From contig CAJTXF010000096.1 in NCBI GenBank assembly GCA_910580045.1, positions 1 through 7,629 on the forward strand: a stretch of DNA of 7,629 bases, written 5' to 3'. Under the pieces are notes generated by a model that worked only from the letters and a program-made list of their open reading frames with translations, did no database searches and was not told where the DNA came from. This DNA is from an uncultured Eubacteriales bacterium. GTDB taxonomy: Bacteria; Bacillota; Clostridia; Oscillospirales; Acutalibacteraceae. Shown piece after piece: positions 5,520-7,629 of the stretch. The position numbers and the translations under genes were made by a program. The stretch's first letter is position 1; every line of letters begins with the position of its first letter.

Positions 5520-5826
5520 TCAACTTTCCGAGAGCATCATCTCCATAGTAGAGTAGGCTTTTTTTACTAGCTTTTCTATCTCCTCCGGACTGCTGGCCTT
5601 TTCACAATTCATAAACAAGCTATCTATTTCTGTATCCACAGCAGACGGAAAATATACATAAAGATTTGACAGCGCTTCCTGATAGACCGGCCATCTTTCA
5701 TGGGGGAGGATTCTGTTTGGCAGAACCATATCGCTGTTCTCCAGCATACTATCATATATTGGCAGTCCCACCCAGCCCCTTCTCAAGTGTTGCGCTGAAT
5801 CTTTAGGTTCGGCCAAACGACCTGGC
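5520..5826 (-). pseudogene. C-terminal fragment of a second solute-binding protein (truncated paralog)
   Basis: The open frame on this strand (5840 down to the TGA at 5520-5522) resembles the last 100 or so residues of the solute-binding protein encoded just upstream. VGLPIYDSML parallels VGMPVHMDLG, and SPEEIEKLVKKAYSTMEMML parallels the upstream ending TPEKIVADAYRVMKMEL; the two end LSES and LAES. Similarity may begin near 5816 (LAEPKDSAQHL with LLSPAGARSEL). The N-terminal three-quarters, including the signal peptide, are missing. The only start covering the frame is a TTG inside the upstream gene with no ribosome binding site. It is best read as the remnant of a tandem duplicate. The comparison was made by eye; translation as a small cytoplasmic protein is unlikely but not excluded. 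Confidence 0.7.
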
Positions 5827-7263
5827 TCAGCTCTCCGCAAGTTCCATCTTCATAACCCGATAGGCATCGGCAACAATCTTCTCCGGTGTACTCGCATTTT
5901 GTCCGTGAGACCTTTCATATTCGCTGTCGTTAATATTCCAGTAGGCCTGCACGAAGTGCTGTTCTATGGGGGTGCTGAACCGCATAGCAGAAATATTGTC
6001 CCGCAGGTCGCAGTACTCTTCATAATTCTCCTGACTAAGGCACCACTTTTTGCCGTTAGTGGCTGCAATTGGGTTCTCTTCTGTGCCTAAATCCATATGG
6101 ACCGGCATTCCTACAAAGTCAACCAGGATGTTGTACAGTTCCGAACGAGCCCCGGCGGGACTGAGTAAGTAGTCTAGCAACAAAAAGGCCTCCCCGGGTT
6201 TCTCTGTATTCCGATTTATTGCGGCAAAGCTGGTGATATATGCCGTGTAGCCTCCTTCGTTGGAGTAAAGGGGTACCATAGTAAAGGCATCCGAGTTTCG
6301 TAACCCGCCGTGGTGCTCATTGCCAAAGTATGTAACAGATATATCAGACGAGTCCACAAAATCCACCGTCAGGTCAGTGCTGAAATAATCGGGGACATTC
6401 AGCCCCTCTTGTTCAGAGGCCAAGCTTCTATATCCTACTAAATAGCTGAGTAATTCTTCCTCTGAAAAGTGTAAAGTTTCCTTCTCGTAATCTGCCAGAT
6501 CTCGAAAACCGGCTGAGCGGAATCGAGAGGAAGGGTCGTTTACAGCAGCGGAAAGCTTTTGGATGTCATCCCCGGCCACTTGCTCCGCGCGGGTCATGAT
6601 TTTGGAGTGCTCGTGCTGTACCTCAGACTTGCGAAACACGGTGATAGGCAGAGTGAAAGCCAGAGGAACCAGTTGCTGGCCCTCCTCATTCCGCCCGGCC
6701 TCCATGGCGATGGGCAAAAGCTTGTCAAAGTCCGTAAACTGAGCAGAGGCGAAATAGTCGTCCAAGGGCAGAAAAAGCTTCTGGTTCAACAGCTGGTTTG
6801 GATAACGAAACAAGGGCTGTGTCTCTTCCTGCGCTTTGGCGCAGGCACAAATAAAGAGGTCGGGTCCTTTGCCAGTCATCACTTCGGTGCGCATATGGGT
6901 CAAGGCGGCGGCCCGTTCCTCACCTTCTTTGGGCAGATACTCAAACTCCACCTCCCCGATTTCCCCGCCGGAGAGCTTGATGTTGCTTACCAGTCGGTCT
7001 CCAATGCCGTTCATATTTAGTCCAACTACACCGACCGCACATTCTGCGTCTATCAGAACTCGCAAAGGATTACAATTGGTTACTGTATCTTCTTCATTCT
7101 GGGCAGCGCTACCAGTAGAAATCGGGCTTTCACTGTTGCTTTTTTCTGTAGCCTGGGGAGTGCAAGCTGACAGCAGGACTAATATCAGGACCAGCGCAGG
7201 AACTGCACGAACTTGGCTGGAGAGGTGACGCTTGAAAGCTGTGCGGATATTTTTTGTCTTCAC
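5827..7263 (-). CDS. Extracellular solute-binding lipoprotein (ABC transporter family 1-like)
   Basis: A 478-residue lipoprotein. I chose the GTG at 7263 because the SD AAGGAG (7272-7277) lies eight bases upstream; the GTG at 7272 shares a base with that SD and cannot use it. The signal peptide runs to the lipobox LLSAC with Cys34. A Ser/Glu/Asn-rich linker follows, then a two-lobe binding-protein fold. Family-typical signatures are MRTEVMTGKGPDLFICA, LFLPLDDYF, VPLAFTLPITVFRKSE, and the hinge-region ITSFAAINRNTEKPGEAFLL followed by DYLLSPAGA. It would bind a solute, perhaps sugar or peptide, outside the cell. No permease or ATPase gene is adjacent, so it is an orphan here. Base composition looks more AT-rich than the helicase, hinting at separate ancestry. 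The substrate cannot be told. A promoter must lie in the AT-rich gap after the terminator at 7296-7336, where TATATT is a possible -10 box without a good -35. Confidence 0.88.
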   Translation of the reverse strand: MKTKNIRTAFKRHLSSQVRAVPALVLILVLLSACTPQATEKSNSESPISTGSAAQNEEDTVTNCNPLRVLIDAECAVGVVGLNMNGIGDRLVSNIKLSGGEIGEVEFEYLPKEGEERAAALTHMRTEVMTGKGPDLFICACAKAQEETQPLFRYPNQLLNQKLFLPLDDYFASAQFTDFDKLLPIAMEAGRNEEGQQLVPLAFTLPITVFRKSEVQHEHSKIMTRAEQVAGDDIQKLSAAVNDPSSRFRSAGFRDLADYEKETLHFSEEELLSYLVGYRSLASEQEGLNVPDYFSTDLTVDFVDSSDISVTYFGNEHHGGLRNSDAFTMVPLYSNEGGYTAYITSFAAINRNTEKPGEAFLLLDYLLSPAGARSELYNILVDFVGMPVHMDLGTEENPIAATNGKKWCLSQENYEEYCDLRDNISAMRFSTPIEQHFVQAYWNINDSEYERSHGQNASTPEKIVADAYRVMKMELAES

Positions 7264-7295
7264 AGGAATCACTCCTTAGAAATCAAATAATATAG

Positions 7296-7336
7296 AAATG
7301 AGCGCCCAGTTTTCGTATTAAACTGGGCGCTCATTT
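7296..7336 (-). terminator. Perfect 17-bp hairpin terminator
   Basis: Bases 7296-7312 and 7320-7336 are exact reverse complements (core GAGCGCCCAGTTT) around a seven-base loop. The stem ends in AAAT/ATTT, and on the minus strand it is followed by the T-rich CTATATTATTTG. It lies 24 bases after the stop of the minus-strand gene at 7360 and should end that transcript. The symmetric A/T flanks could also let it work on plus-strand transcripts. Confidence 0.75.
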
Positions 7337-7359
7337 ACTGCTTTACATTACTTAGAACT

Positions 7360-7629
7360 TTAGCACCACTCGTTGACGTGGTCAATTGTCTCCCAATAGT
7401 GGCCGTTGCTGCATGTGTTCGCGTAATAGTATTTCTCGATGTGGTGATTATGCGGGCTGGAATTTTTAGCGCAGCTACTGACATTTCTCTCGTACGAGTA
7501 GAGTTTGTATTGCTGCGTAACGTTCTTGCTCGAGCATTTGGGGCAAATGAGCGCCGCACTTGCGGGGATAGCGAAGATACCCACAACCAGCATCACCGCC
7601 ACAAGTAGGGAAATTAATTTTTTGGCCGT
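7360..7629 (-). CDS. Small exported cysteine-rich protein, N terminus cut by window edge
   Basis: The frame stays open to the window edge. A GTG at 7602 could serve as start, but the nine upstream codons read TAKKLISLL and complete a natural signal peptide: AKKLISLLVAVMLVVGIFAI then PASA, with likely cleavage after ASA. The true start is therefore probably a few codons beyond 7629. The mature part is about 65 residues and begins ALICPKCSSKN, a CPxC zinc-ribbon-like knuckle. It then has Tyr/Asn/His-rich sequence, a lone Cys, TCSNGHYW (a second C-x-x-G-H element), and ends in a terminal Cys. Two Cys/His pairs could bind a metal, or the cysteines could form disulfides outside the cell. I do not recognise the family. 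It lies upstream of the solute-binding protein gene but is separated from it by a strong terminator. Confidence 0.7.
   Translation of the reverse strand, partial: TAKKLISLLVAVMLVVGIFAIPASAALICPKCSSKNVTQQYKLYSYERNVSSCAKNSSPHNHHIEKYYYANTCSNGHYWETIDHVNEWC

Noticed and set aside
5508..5535. Hairpin GCTTTCGG / CCGAGAGC as a terminator between the convergent helicase and solute-binding fragment
   Set aside because: The stem is real (8 bp with one G-U pair), but the loop is 12 bases and no T-tract follows on either strand, so I do not list it as a terminator.
7264..7272. Upstream GTG start for the solute-binding protein
   Set aside because: It shares a base with the AAGGAG ribosome binding site; the GTG at 7263 is correctly spaced.

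Overview
The window is about 7.6 kb of moderately GC-rich DNA. It has strong Shine-Dalgarno sequences, lipoprotein signal peptides, an ECF-type vitamin transporter part and a clostridial-type cobalamin riboswitch. Together these suggest a Gram-positive gut anaerobe of the class Clostridia, probably Oscillospiraceae (Flavonifractor/Lawsonibacter-like). The family assignment is inferred from gene style, not from a database match.

Layout. (1) 1-937, minus strand: two adjacent small genes of unknown function; the second ends against a transposon-end-like sequence at the window edge. (2) 938-1242: divergent intergenic DNA. (3) 1243-1536, plus: a frameshifted, truncated remnant of an aminoglycoside-phosphotransferase-like gene that keeps a good ribosome binding site. 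(4) 1609-3176, plus: the most coherent unit. A strong promoter is followed by a long structured leader, then a cobalamin riboswitch whose predicted kissing-loop pairing and B12 box can be read in the sequence. An SD-sequestering region follows, then a DUF4430 (transcobalamin-like) lipoprotein and an ECF transporter S component that overlap by one base. (5) 3173-3260: a small element with inverted ends, related to a single end found in the riboswitch leader. (6) 3340-5502, plus: a complete UvrD-family DNA helicase that is not a typical PcrA. (7) 5520-7263, minus: an orphan lipoprotein solute-binding protein, followed by a C-terminal fragment of a second paralog. This block looks less GC-rich than its neighbours. 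(8) 7296-7336: a perfect 17-bp hairpin terminator. (9) 7360 to the right edge, minus: a small exported, cysteine-rich protein whose start lies outside the window.

How the parts work together. The riboswitch, lipoprotein and S component form a plausible vitamin B12 (or corrinoid precursor) capture and uptake module. The lipoprotein would hold the vitamin at the cell surface and the S component would carry it across the membrane, powered by an EcfA/EcfA'/EcfT module encoded elsewhere. B12 binding to the leader would switch translation off. The helicase, the solute-binding protein and the left-hand genes show no functional link to this module.
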